Source: Microbulbifer sediminum
GTDB taxonomy: Bacteria; Pseudomonadota; Gammaproteobacteria; Pseudomonadales; Cellvibrionaceae
Length of the DNA stretch: 64,000 nt
Assembly (NCBI RefSeq): GCF_021729035.1
Contig: NZ_JAJSAP010000008.1
Coordinates: forward strand, 1 to 64,000
Direction of reading: 5' to 3'
In this document: piece after piece, positions 52,851 to 61,923 of the stretch
How the letters are laid out: every line of letters begins with the position of its first letter
Position numbering within the stretch: the first letter of the stretch is position 1
Program-made: the position numbers and the translations under genes
Notes under the pieces: generated by a model
Databases searched by the model: none
Told to the model about the DNA's origin: nothing
What the model saw: only the letters and a program-made list of their open reading frames with translations

Positions 52851-54758
52851 TTACTGTTGCGCCTTCACCTCCGCAACCCACTCGTCCACCAGTTCCTCCA
52901 GCACGTCCAGTGGCACGGCACCATTGGCCAGCACTGTGTCGTGGAATCCACGGATGTCGAACTGGTCGCCCAGCTCCTGCCTGGCTTTCTCACGCAGTTC
53001 GAGGATCTTCAGCATACCGATCTTGTAGGCGGTTGCCTGTCCCGGCAGCACGATATAGCGCTCGATGGCCTTGACCTGGTCGCCCTTCGGGTTGGGGGTG
53101 TTTTCTCCCAGGTATGCGATCGCCTCTTCACGGGTCCACTTCTTGCTGTGGATGCCGGTGTCCACCACCAGGCGCGCGGCCCGCCAGAGTTCCATGGCCA
53201 GGCGGCCAAAGTCAGAGTAGGGATCCTTGTACAGGCCGATCTCCTTCGGCACCAGCTCGGAGTAGAGACCCCAGCCCTCGGTATAGGCGGTGTAGCCACC
53301 AAACTTGCGGAACTTGGGAATGCCCTCCAGTTCCTGCGCGATGGACAGCTGCATGTGGTGGCCCGGAATGCCCTCGTGATAGGCCAGCGCCTCCATCTGG
53401 TAAGTGGGCATATCCTTGGTGTTGTAGAGGTTGGCGTAGTAGATGCCGGGGCGCGAGCCGTCCGGCGCCGGGCGCTGGTAAAACGCCTTGCCTGCCGATT
53501 TTTCGCGGAAGGGCTCCACGGCCTTGACGGTCAGGTCCGCTTCCGGCTTGGTGATGAAGAGCTCATCCAGGCGGCCTTTCATGTTGTCGATGATTGCCGT
53601 GGCTTCTTTCAGGTAGCGCTCTTTGCCTTCCTCGGTGTTCGGGTAGTAGAACTGCTCATCGGCGCGCATGAACTCGAAGAATTCCTGCAGGGTGCCGTCG
53701 AACTCCACCTGTTCCATGATTTCGCGCATTTCACCGTGGATACGCTCGACCTCGTCGAGTCCCTTCTGGTGGATTTCATCGGCGGTCATGTCGGTGGTGG
53801 TGTATACGTTCAGGCGGTGGGCATAGTACTCATCGCCGTCCGGCAGCTTCCAGGCACCGTCGTCGGTGGTGGCTTTTTTCTCCAGCTCACCCAGGTAGGC
53901 GATCAGCTTTTCATAAGCCGGCTGGGCGCTCTCCTGCAGGGCCGTTTTCGCCTGCTCCACCAGGGCCTGTTTCTCTTCCTTCGCAACTTCCAGCTTTTCC
54001 ACCTTGCCCTTGAAGTCCTCGAACAGGGTGCTGTCTTCCCCGTCGGTGAAGGGGGCGCCGGTAATCAGATTCTTGCCATCGCTGATGACGTACGGGAATA
54101 CGAACTTGGGCGGGATAACGCCGGCCTCGGCCCGCTCTTCCAGGTTGGCGATCAGCTGGTCAAAGTGGCCTGGCAGCGCGTTGAGGCGCGAGATGTAGGC
54201 CTCGGCATCCTCGGTATCGTCGATGCGGTGTTGGTTGATCAGCAGCGATGCGACACCGGTGTGCACGGCATACATCTGGTTGACCGGGTAGGTGTGCAGG
54301 CGCCACTTGAAGTCCTCGATTTCCTCTTCCTTGTTACGGATAGCCAGTTTCAGGCTAAGCGCAGTGGCATCGTCCAGTTGGCTGGCATCAATCTCCTGCA
54401 GCTCACCCAGCTGGCGCTTCTCAATCTCCATGGTTTCCCGCTCGAATTCCGGCGAGAGATTGTCCCACTTGCCGTAATCCTCATCGTCGGTCTTGCCAAG
54501 GAAGGTCTTGAATTCCGGACTGCGCTCCAGCAGCTCCTGGAAGTGGTCTTCAAACAGTTGGTTGGCTGCGGCCACCGCTTCTGGGTTGACAGAGGACTCA
54601 CCTGCGGATTCTGCTGCCCCCTGTGCTGTATGCTCGGCGCCGCTCTCCGCGACAGGCTTGGTCTCGGCAGTCGGGGTCTGGTCATTCCCGGCCCGCTCAC
54701 AGCCTGCCATTACCAGGGTGCTGATGGCTGCGGCAATCAGGGTCTTGTTGAACTGCAT
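52851..54758 (-). CDS. DUF885 lipoprotein, predicted metallopeptidase (intact copy)
   Basis: 635 residues. Lipobox VMAGC at about 16-20, then an Ala/Glu/Thr-rich linker to residue ~65. The zinc-binding motif [10 protein letters not shown] (HExxxGHH, about residue 436) and later TEGWGLY are the DUF885 signature; members are thought to be envelope peptidases. ATG 54758 is chosen (GGGA 10 bp upstream); 54767 is possible. A paralogue at 58236-60070 is split. Confidence 0.88.
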   Translation of the reverse strand: MQFNKTLIAAAISTLVMAGCERAGNDQTPTAETKPVAESGAEHTAQGAAESAGESSVNPEAVAAANQLFEDHFQELLERSPEFKTFLGKTDDEDYGKWDNLSPEFERETMEIEKRQLGELQEIDASQLDDATALSLKLAIRNKEEEIEDFKWRLHTYPVNQMYAVHTGVASLLINQHRIDDTEDAEAYISRLNALPGHFDQLIANLEERAEAGVIPPKFVFPYVISDGKNLITGAPFTDGEDSTLFEDFKGKVEKLEVAKEEKQALVEQAKTALQESAQPAYEKLIAYLGELEKKATTDDGAWKLPDGDEYYAHRLNVYTTTDMTADEIHQKGLDEVERIHGEMREIMEQVEFDGTLQEFFEFMRADEQFYYPNTEEGKERYLKEATAIIDNMKGRLDELFITKPEADLTVKAVEPFREKSAGKAFYQRPAPDGSRPGIYYANLYNTKDMPTYQMEALAYHEGIPGHHMQLSIAQELEGIPKFRKFGGYTAYTEGWGLYSELVPKEIGLYKDPYSDFGRLAMELWRAARLVVDTGIHSKKWTREEAIAYLGENTPNPKGDQVKAIERYIVLPGQATAYKIGMLKILELREKARQELGDQFDIRGFHDTVLANGAVPLDVLEELVDEWVAEVKAQQ

Positions 54759-54853
54759 GTTTTGCATTCCCGTCTGGTTAAAACTTTTATGGGTTACTGG
54801 GGAGGGGGATATACCGGGGCAGGGCGCCACCGGATTTCTGGTCCCCGGAAAGT

Positions 54854-54879
54854 AAAAAAGCGGGCTGCTAGCCCGCTTT
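54854..54879 (-). terminator. Intrinsic terminator of sodB
   Basis: GCGGGCT / AGCCCGC stem with a GCT loop and six Ts on the minus strand, about 15 bp after the sodB stop. It also separates sodB from the DUF885 gene. Confidence 0.85.
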
Positions 54880-54893
54880 ATTGATCTTCCGGA

Positions 54894-55475
54894 TCAGGCA
54901 AAGTTCTGGTTGACGAAGTCCCAGTTCACCAGATTCCAGAAAGCTTCCATGTACTTCGGCCGCGCATTGCGGTAGTCGATGTAGTAGGCATGCTCCCATA
55001 CGTCGCAGGTCAGCAGTGGTGTCTGGTCGGCCTCGGTCAGCGGGGTGCCCGCATTGGAGGTGTTGACGATCGCCACGGAGCCGTCGCCTTTCTTGACCAG
55101 CCAGGTCCAACCGGAACCGAAGTTGTTAACGGCGCTGTTGGTGAACTCTTCCTTGAACTTGTCAAAGGAACCAAATGCCTTGTCGATGGCCTCGGCAATG
55201 GCACCGGAGGCTGCACCGCCACCGTTGGGGCTCAGGCAGTTCCAGTAGAAGGTGTGGTTCCAGATCTGGGCCGCGTTATTGAACACGCCGCCGGAAGAAG
55301 ACTTGATCACGTCTTCCAGGGACTTCTCGGCGTCGGCAGTACCCTCCAGCAGGCCATTCAGCTTGTCCACATAAGTCTTGTGGTGCTTGCCGTAGTGATA
55401 CTCCAGGGTTTCCTGGGAGATGTGCGGTTCCAGGGCATTCATCGCGTAGGGGAGTTCGGGGAGAACGTGAGCCAT
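54894..55475 (-). CDS. sodB: Iron superoxide dismutase SodB
   Basis: 193 residues. Metal ligands in YHYGKHHKTY (His), NHTFYW (His) and DVWEHAYYIDYRN (Asp, His). The AAQIWNH segment with Gln and the overall length mark the iron rather than the manganese type. It has no signal peptide, so it is cytoplasmic. It has its own terminator. Confidence 0.97.
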   Translation of the reverse strand: MAHVLPELPYAMNALEPHISQETLEYHYGKHHKTYVDKLNGLLEGTADAEKSLEDVIKSSSGGVFNNAAQIWNHTFYWNCLSPNGGGAASGAIAEAIDKAFGSFDKFKEEFTNSAVNNFGSGWTWLVKKGDGSVAIVNTSNAGTPLTEADQTPLLTCDVWEHAYYIDYRNARPKYMEAFWNLVNWDFVNQNFA

Positions 55476-55738
55476 GATTTCTTCCTTCCTTATATCTCAG
55501 TTTGTGGATGAAGGCATTTTACACACGCCGGATTGCAGAATTAACCAGGCATGTGGCTGACTACAGCGTATGGGGGCAAATACGGCGAAGACAAGTGGGT
55601 CGGCTAATCTTAAGCGGTAAACGCTTACTTTTTCGTCAATTTTTGGTATAACTGCCGCTGAAATCGACCAATCAATCCTCGTGTACGGGCCAGTGGCCAG
55701 GTGCGCGAGCCAAACGCACAAATCGGGTATATCTAACG

Positions 55739-56506
55739 ATGCAACGCAGAGAGCCGACCCTGGATGGCCGTGGTCCCGCCATAGACCCGGAGATGGACAA
55801 CAAACCGATTGGGGGTGCCCCCCGCGGCAGCGCCCCGAAACCGGCCCCTGTCGACGATGAGGGTGGCTCCGGTGGCTCCTCAGTCCTGGCCGTCGTGGCC
55901 CTGATCCTGGCACTCGCCGGCGTCGGCAGTGCGGGCTTCCTCTACACCCAGTGGCAGGACACCCGCTCGCAACTGGTGAGCGCAGAAGAGCGGATCGTGG
56001 AACTCGAGAAGCGTTTCGAAATGTCGGACGAGGAGTCAACTGCGTCTGTGGAGGTCCTCAATGCCCGGGTGAAGGAGAATTCCTCCGAGATCCGTAAACT
56101 GTGGGGTGTTTCCCACGATACCAACCGCAAGAACATCGCCGCCAACAAGGCAGCGGCTGCTGCCGCCGCCAAGGATGCCGCTGCGGCCAAGAAGCAGGCC
56201 GCCCAGCTGGCTGGCAAGGTCAGTGGCCTCAGCGACAGCGTGAAGAAGATCGCCTCGGTGGAGTTTGCCCTGTCCGAGTTGCGTGAGACCACGACCAGCA
56301 ACCAGCGCGACCTCAAGGACAAGTTGGCCAGCCTCGAGCGCCAGCTCAACTCGGTGCGCAGTGACCTGGGCGGCCGGGTGAGCGCCAACGAGGAGGCCGT
56401 GGAATCCATCGACGCCTACCGCCGCTCCGTGAACAAGGATCTGGTGCAGCTGCGCGATGCCATCCGCAGCCTGCAGTCCGGCGGCAGCACCGCTGGCATC
56501 CAGTAA
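55739..56506 (+). CDS. Membrane-anchored coiled-coil protein
   Basis: 255 residues. A polar Pro/Gly-rich N-terminus (1-45), one membrane helix (about 47-68, VLAVVALILALAGVGSAGFL), then a long coiled coil (about 75-245) with heptads and an Ala/Lys-rich stretch near 135-155. No enzyme motif. It is probably an inner-membrane protein with a rod in the periplasm. A GGTATAACT at about 55645-55653 may be the -10 region. fumA starts 153 bp downstream. Function unknown. Confidence 0.75.
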   Translation: MQRREPTLDGRGPAIDPEMDNKPIGGAPRGSAPKPAPVDDEGGSGGSSVLAVVALILALAGVGSAGFLYTQWQDTRSQLVSAEERIVELEKRFEMSDEESTASVEVLNARVKENSSEIRKLWGVSHDTNRKNIAANKAAAAAAAKDAAAAKKQAAQLAGKVSGLSDSVKKIASVEFALSELRETTTSNQRDLKDKLASLERQLNSVRSDLGGRVSANEEAVESIDAYRRSVNKDLVQLRDAIRSLQSGGSTAGIQ

Positions 56507-56658
56507 GGTCTTGCCCCCTCGTGGCCCGGATTCCCGGGTCGCGACTTTCCGACTCTCGAATATTGCCGGCCGCGCCTGTCCCCATGCTTCCCCAATCGGG
56601 GAATTTGCCCGCAATTCATGTAAAATCGCCCGCCTTGAGACGTAAACCGGAGACGGCT

Positions 56659-58167
56659 ATGACCACTATCCGCCAGGATGACCTGATCGACAGCGTCGCG
56701 GATGCGCTGCAGTTTATTTCCTACTACCACCCGCAGGACTTTATCCAGGCCCTGAACCAGGCTTACGAGAAGGAGGCCAACCCGGCGGCGAAGGACGCCA
56801 TGGCCCAGATCCTGATCAATTCCCGCATGTGCGCCCAGGGCCACCGCCCCATCTGCCAGGACACGGGTATCGTGACCGTCAAGCTGAAAGTGGGCATGAA
56901 TGTGCAGTGGGATGCGGACATGAGCGTGACCGACATGGTCAACGAGGGTGTGCGCCGTGCCTATAACAACCCGGACAACGTCCTGCGCGCCTCCATCCTC
57001 GAGGACCCGGACGGTGCCCGCAAGAACACCGGGGACAATACCCCGGCGGTGATTCACTTTGAGATCGTCCCCGGTGATACCGTGGAGGTCTATGTAGCCG
57101 CCAAGGGCGGCGGCAGTGAGGCAAAGAGCAAGTTTGCCATGCTGAACCCGTCCGACTCTGTGGTCGACTGGGTGCTGAAGATGGTGCCGCAGATGGGGGC
57201 CGGCTGGTGCCCCCCGGGAATGCTCGGCATCGGGGTCGGCGGAACCGCCGAGAAAGCCATGCTGCTGGCCAAGGAGTCACTGCTGGACCCGATCGATATC
57301 CAGGACCTGCAAGAGCGGGGTGCTGCCAACCGCGCCGAGGAGCTGCGCCTCGAACTGTTCGACAAGGTCAACAAGCTGGGCATCGGCGCCCAGGGCCTGG
57401 GTGGCCTGACCACGGTTCTGGACGTGAAGGTGAAGGACTATCCCACCCACGCCGCCAACAAGGCGGTGGCCATCATCCCCAACTGCGCTGCCACCCGCCA
57501 CACCCATTTCACCCTGGACGGTTCCGGTGCAGCGCGGCAGGCGCCGCCGAAGCTGGAAGACTGGCCGGAGATCACCCGTGAGGCCGGCAGCAATACCCGC
57601 CGCGTCAACCTGGACGAGGTCACTCGCGAGGACGTATTGAGCTGGCAGCCGGGCGAGACCCTGCTGCTGAACGGCAAGATGCTGACCGGCCGCGATGCGG
57701 CCCACAAGAAAATGGTCGATATCCTGGCCAAGGGCGAGTCCCTGCCGGTGGACCTGGCCGGCCGCTTTATCTACTACGTGGGTCCGGTGGACCCTGTGCG
57801 CGAGGAAGTGGTGGGCCCGGCTGGCCCCACCACGGCTACCCGCATGGACAAGTTCACCCGTACCATGCTGGAAGAGACCGGACTGCTGGGCATGATCGGC
57901 AAGGCCGAGCGCGGCCCGACCGCCATCGAGGCCATCCGCGACAACAAGGCGGTTTACCTGATGGCCGTCGGCGGCGCCGCCTACCTGGTGGCCCAGGCGA
58001 TCAAGGACGCCAAAGTGGTAGCCTTCCCGGAACTGGGTATGGAAGCCATCTACGAGTTCGAGGTGGAAGATATGCCCGTGACCGTGGCCGTGGACAGCCA
58101 GGGCGAATCGGTGCACAACACCGGGCCGGTGATCTGGAAGGAGAAGATCGAGGCGGGAGCGGTTTAA
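56659..58167 (+). CDS. fumA: Fumarate hydratase, class I (iron-sulfur)
   Basis: 502 residues. The three cluster cysteines lie in CQDTGI, GWCPPGM and NCAATRHTHF. The C-terminal domain has GPTTATRMDKFT and GKAERGP. It interconverts fumarate and malate in the TCA cycle using a [4Fe-4S] cluster, and is oxidant-sensitive. ATG at 56659 follows GGAGACGG. Its neighbour sodB would help protect such clusters. Confidence 0.96.
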   Translation: MTTIRQDDLIDSVADALQFISYYHPQDFIQALNQAYEKEANPAAKDAMAQILINSRMCAQGHRPICQDTGIVTVKLKVGMNVQWDADMSVTDMVNEGVRRAYNNPDNVLRASILEDPDGARKNTGDNTPAVIHFEIVPGDTVEVYVAAKGGGSEAKSKFAMLNPSDSVVDWVLKMVPQMGAGWCPPGMLGIGVGGTAEKAMLLAKESLLDPIDIQDLQERGAANRAEELRLELFDKVNKLGIGAQGLGGLTTVLDVKVKDYPTHAANKAVAIIPNCAATRHTHFTLDGSGAARQAPPKLEDWPEITREAGSNTRRVNLDEVTREDVLSWQPGETLLLNGKMLTGRDAAHKKMVDILAKGESLPVDLAGRFIYYVGPVDPVREEVVGPAGPTTATRMDKFTRTMLEETGLLGMIGKAERGPTAIEAIRDNKAVYLMAVGGAAYLVAQAIKDAKVVAFPELGMEAIYEFEVEDMPVTVAVDSQGESVHNTGPVIWKEKIEAGAV

Positions 58168-58177
58168 CGCTGCCCTG

Positions 58178-58215
58178 AAAAAAGGCCGGGTCCCGCGAGG
58201 GGCCCGGCCTTTTTT
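58178..58215 (+). terminator. Intrinsic terminator of fumA
   Basis: GGCCGGG / CCCGGCC stem with a GC-rich inner loop, six As before and six Ts after, immediately downstream of the fumA stop and facing the convergent DUF885 fragment. Confidence 0.85.
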
Positions 58216-58235
58216 ATGTGCGGAGGGATATTGCT

Positions 58236-59210
58236 TTAGCCCTGCTGGTCCAGCTCCGCCAGCATCAATTCCCGGATTACCGGTACCGGCGCATTGCCGT
58301 AGCTGAGGAATTTCTCGTGGAATTCTTTCAGGTCGAAATCGTCACCCAGCTTCTCTTCCATCTCCTCGCGTAGCGCGAGGATATCGGCATAGCCGGCGAA
58401 GTAACTGGTGAGCTGTACCTGGCTCAGGGTGGCGCGGCGCCATTTGCCCATGGCCTCGGCTTTCTGCTGGAAGCCCTGGCGCGCCAGCAGGTCCATGGCC
58501 CGCTCCTGGTCAATACCCTTCACCTGGATCTCGTAGTCCAGGATGGTATTGATCACCGTGCGCAGGTTCCACTTGTAATACATCATCCACAGTTCCGGCG
58601 AGAAGTCCCGGTAGCCGGCGTCGAGCATCATGCGCTCCGTGTAGACGGCCCAGCCCTCGATCATGGCACCGTTGGCGAGGATGCTTTTGACCAGGCTGGG
58701 GGACTGGTTGGCATAGACCAGTTGTGTGTAGTGCCCGGGGATGGCCTCGTGGATATTCAGGATCTGCATCATGTAGGTGTTGTATTCGCGCAGGAAGCTC
58801 TCTGCCGCGTCGTCTTCGAACTCCTCGATGGGCATGACGTTGTAGTAGGTGTTGGCTTCCTTGTCGTAGGGCCCGGGCGCATTGATGGAGGCCACGGAAA
58901 AGCCGCGCATATAGGGCGGGGTTGTGCGCACTACCAGCGGCTTGCTCTCATCCAGGGTGAGCAGATCTTTTTCCCTGACGAAGGCCACCAGTTCCGGAAT
59001 CTGCTTCTCCACCTCGGCCTTGAAAGTTTCCTTGGTGGCGTGGTGCCGGGACAGCTTTTCCAGCACCGCGCGGATCTTCTCCAGGCGGTCTTCCGGCGGC
59101 CGCTGGTCGGGGAAGTACTTCGGCCACAGTTTGTCCGCCAGTTCCGCCATCCGGTTATGCAGCGTCTCTTTCTCTGCCAGGGCCCGTTGGTAAAGTTCGC
59201 TGGCCGTCAT
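58236..59210 (-). pseudogene. DUF885 peptidase-like gene, 3' (C-terminal) part after a frameshift
   Basis: 324 codons open, starting at an ATG that overlaps the stop of the upstream part (ATGA). It contains the zinc motif NIHEAIPGHYTQL (HExxxGHY) and EGWAVYTERMM, so it holds the catalytic half of a DUF885 protein. The codons just before the ATG continue the family in this frame (YDIQIG), showing the true gene begins upstream. One base is missing near 59224 relative to an intact frame. It may be a real mutation or a sequencing error; coupled translation of two chains is also conceivable. Confidence 0.75.
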
Positions 59211-60070
59211 GCCGATCTGGATATCGTAGCAAACTTTTGTTCGTACAACTCTTCACCAATGCGGAAGTCCTTATAGTCCTGGGTATTCTCCAGTTCCGCA
59301 TGCATTGTCTGCAGGTAGGTTATATAGCCCTCGATGGCATCCCGGGCGGCTTCTGCGCGCTGGCGCAGTTCCTCTTTCTCTGCCTGTTCCAGGCCGCTTT
59401 CGGCAATCTTTTTATCCAGTTCCCCACCGAAGATGCCCTTGGCACCCTCGTTTTGCTGGATCGCGAGTACCAGCTGCGGTGATGCAGGTTTATCCAGAGA
59501 CTCTTTTGCAGCCTGGTAATAGGCCGGCACTTTCTCCAGCCGCTTGCTAAAGGTTCGCAGGCGCTCGTCCAGCGGGGCGTAATCGGTATTCAGGATCAAC
59601 GAGAATGCATGGGAAACGTTGTAATTGGCCGGGTTCCACTCGTGTGATTTGAACTCCGACATTTCCCATACCAGTTTGTCGAGGAAGTTCTGGATCAGTG
59701 CCAGGTCGCTGCGGGCGCTGGCATCCAGGGTCGCAGCATCAATTTCAGCGAAACGGGCCTGGTAATCCCCGGCAAACTCCAGGACGCGCTGACGTTGCTG
59801 GTTGTCGGGGATAGCCAGCTGGTCTGCCACTGCGTAGTAACCCTCGCGTACAGCCCAGGAGGGGAACAGCTGCCACAGTTGTTCAATCATTTCCGTCGAC
59901 AGGTCAGCAAAAGTCGTGCTCGCGGTGACCTGATCCTGCTTCGCGGTCTGCTGTTGGTGGCCGGCCGTGGTCCCGCTGGCAGATTCGCTGACATCGTTCT
60001 GTTCAGCTTTGTCCGGTGTACACCCGCTGAGCATCGCCAGCAGTGCCAGGGTGGTGAGTGAGCGTCTCAT
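59207..60070 (-). pseudogene. DUF885 lipoprotein gene, 5' (N-terminal) part before the frameshift
   Basis: 287 codons. Lipobox LSGC at 14-17, a polar linker, then the DUF885 N-terminal helical domain (ELWQ-like FPSWAVREGYYAVAD, EFKSHEWNPANYNVS). After GEELYEQKFA the frame turns into TISRSA and stops, where the other frame goes on as YDIQIGMTASELY. Joined, the protein would be about 610 residues, the normal length. On its own this part has no metal site. Confidence 0.75.
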
Positions 60071-60361
60071 AGTCCCTCTCTTGGTCAGGATTCGTATGGC
60101 AGGGAAATTAGCATATCCGCATTGGCATTTGTGCCCGAATGCAGGGGTTCAGTAATCGTTTTTATCTGAATTGGTGCCGGGAGGGTTCACCCGGCCTGTG
60201 GCGCTGATTGCTCATTTTTTAGGACTCTGTCCCATCTGTGCGGGCAAAAACCACATACAATCCGGTTTTTTCCGGCGAGCTTGTCTAGGCCGGGGGCGGC
60301 GAGTAGAGTGTGGTGCAATTCCAAGCGTAAACAAAAATTTGAATCAGCAGAGGAACTCCCC

Positions 60362-60706
60362 ATGACCGATCTTGCCGAACAGAAGTGTGAAGCCTGCCGT
60401 GCCGACGCACCCCTGGTGAGTGACGAGGAACTTGCAGAACTGATACGCGAAATCCCCGATTGGACTCCGGTCACCCGTGACGGTGTCATGCAGCTGGAGC
60501 GCGTATTCAAGTTTCGCAATTTCAAGCAGGCGCTGGCTTTTACCAACCGCGTGGGCGAGATTGCGGAAGAGGTGGGCCATCATCCGGCGCTGCTCACGGA
60601 GTGGGGCAAGGTGACGGTAACCTGGTGGAGCCACGAGGCCGGTGGCTTACACAAGAACGACTTTATTATGGCCGCTCGTACCGACAAGCAGCTCGAGACC
60701 GAGTAA
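60362..60706 (+). CDS. phhB: Pterin-4a-carbinolamine dehydratase PhhB
   Basis: 114 residues. The N-terminal ~20 residues include a CEAC pair that is common in proteobacterial members. The active-site block is [20 protein letters not shown], with its three histidines, followed by [11 protein letters not shown]. It recycles the pterin cofactor of phenylalanine hydroxylase; phhA is not in the window. Confidence 0.95.
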   Translation: MTDLAEQKCEACRADAPLVSDEELAELIREIPDWTPVTRDGVMQLERVFKFRNFKQALAFTNRVGEIAEEVGHHPALLTEWGKVTVTWWSHEAGGLHKNDFIMAARTDKQLETE

Positions 60707-60826
60707 GCGTTACTTTCGCTGGCTGGTCTCCAGTGCCTGGAGGTGGCTCCGCTCGCGGATAGTCCCGCCGCGGGGCCGCCCACCCGTTCGCTGCGGCGTT
60801 TGTAATTGCAAGGATCTGGAACCGCC

Positions 60827-61057
60827 ATGTTGAAAATGAAGCAGAGTTGCGAGCGCTGTGGCGCGTCGCTGGGACTGGCCGACCGGGCCTATATCTGCTC
60901 TTTCGAGTGCACCTACTGTCCTGATTGCTGCGAACAGCTGGGCAAGACCTGTGTCAACTGCCAGGGCGACCTCACTTTGCGTCCGCCGCGTAAATCCTCT
61001 CCCACGGAAGCTGCATCCCCGCGCTTCAAGGCCAAGCTCGAGAAGATACTGAATTAA
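60827..61057 (+). CDS. DUF1272 small cysteine-rich protein
   Basis: 76 residues from ATG 60827, with AAGGA upstream. Cysteines in CERCGASL, ICSFECTYCPDC and CVNCQGDL make a probable double zinc site, the DUF1272 pattern. The C-terminus is basic. Function unknown. Confidence 0.88.
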   Translation: MLKMKQSCERCGASLGLADRAYICSFECTYCPDCCEQLGKTCVNCQGDLTLRPPRKSSPTEAASPRFKAKLEKILN

Positions 61058-61815
61058 TCCGCCGGTCGCTGGGCCCAGAGCAAAAACTCCCGATTACCGT
61101 CGCCACCCCGGATAGGGCTTTCGATGTACTCGCGGACCTCTAGTCCCAGTGTTTCGCACAGCCCGGAGATCTTCTCCTGCACCTGCGGATACAGGGAGGT
61201 ATCCCGGACCACACCACCCTTGCCGATATTCCCGGCCCCGACTTCGAACTGCGGCTTGACCAGGCTGAGCAGTTGCCCGCCAGGGCGGAGCAGGGGCGGC
61301 AATTGGGGCAGGATGAGCGTCTGGGAAATAAACGAGACATCCATTACCACGGCATCGAAGCCGCCGTTACTGTAGGGCGCCAGCTGTGCCGGTTCCAGAT
61401 GCCGGGCATTGATGCCCTCGAACAGCTGCATCCGCGGATCATCGCGCAGGCTCTGCGCCAGTTGGCCGCGGCCCACGTCAACGCCCACCACCAGCGAGGC
61501 GCCTCGCTGTAGCAGGCAGTCACTGAAACCTCCGGTGGAGCAGCCCACATCCAGCGCCTTCCAGCCCGACGGATCCAGCCCGGTGTGGTCGAGAATGGCC
61601 GCCAGCTTGAGCCCGGCGCGGGAGACATAGCGATCCTCGGGCAGGGGGGTCACCTGCAGTCGCTGGCTCTCGGGGACTGACTGGCCGGCCTTCTGCGCCG
61701 GACGCCATCCGCTACCCGTGTCCAGCATCACCCGACCGCTGTCGATCAGTTTCTTGGCATGTGTACGGGAATTGGCCAGTTTCAGCTTTACGAGTAACTG
61801 ATCCAGTCGGGTCAT
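61054..61815 (-). CDS. tlyA: TlyA-family rRNA 2'-O-methyltransferase
   Basis: 253 residues from MTRLDQLLVKLKLANSR, an S4 RNA-binding domain (about 1-62). The FtsJ-like methyltransferase follows: ALDVGCSTGGFSDCLLQ (SAM motif I), GVDVGRGQL, DVSFIS and LVKPQFE. TlyA methylates ribose in 16S and/or 23S rRNA. A longer frame to 61860 is less likely. Its stop overlaps the DUF1272 gene end by four bases. Confidence 0.92.
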   Translation of the reverse strand: MTRLDQLLVKLKLANSRTHAKKLIDSGRVMLDTGSGWRPAQKAGQSVPESQRLQVTPLPEDRYVSRAGLKLAAILDHTGLDPSGWKALDVGCSTGGFSDCLLQRGASLVVGVDVGRGQLAQSLRDDPRMQLFEGINARHLEPAQLAPYSNGGFDAVVMDVSFISQTLILPQLPPLLRPGGQLLSLVKPQFEVGAGNIGKGGVVRDTSLYPQVQEKISGLCETLGLEVREYIESPIRGGDGNREFLLWAQRPAD

Positions 61816-61923
61816 GAATGGCACTATAGTTCTTTCAGTAGTGGTCGACGTAGGCGTCATGCTACTCTCTGCGCCCGTTCTGTAGAAGCTCTATGCTTAA
61901 AAGATGAAGGAGACCACCGGCTG

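Noticed and set aside
52836..54884. A 682-codon plus-strand frame opposite the DUF885 gene
   Set aside because: It mirrors the codon pattern of a GC-rich gene with clear peptidase motifs; the translation has no known domain.
59207..59240. Programmed -1 frameshift in the DUF885 gene
   Set aside because: The bases before the break (CAAAAGTTTGC) do not form a standard X-XXY-YYZ slippery heptamer in frame, so mutation or a sequencing error is simpler.
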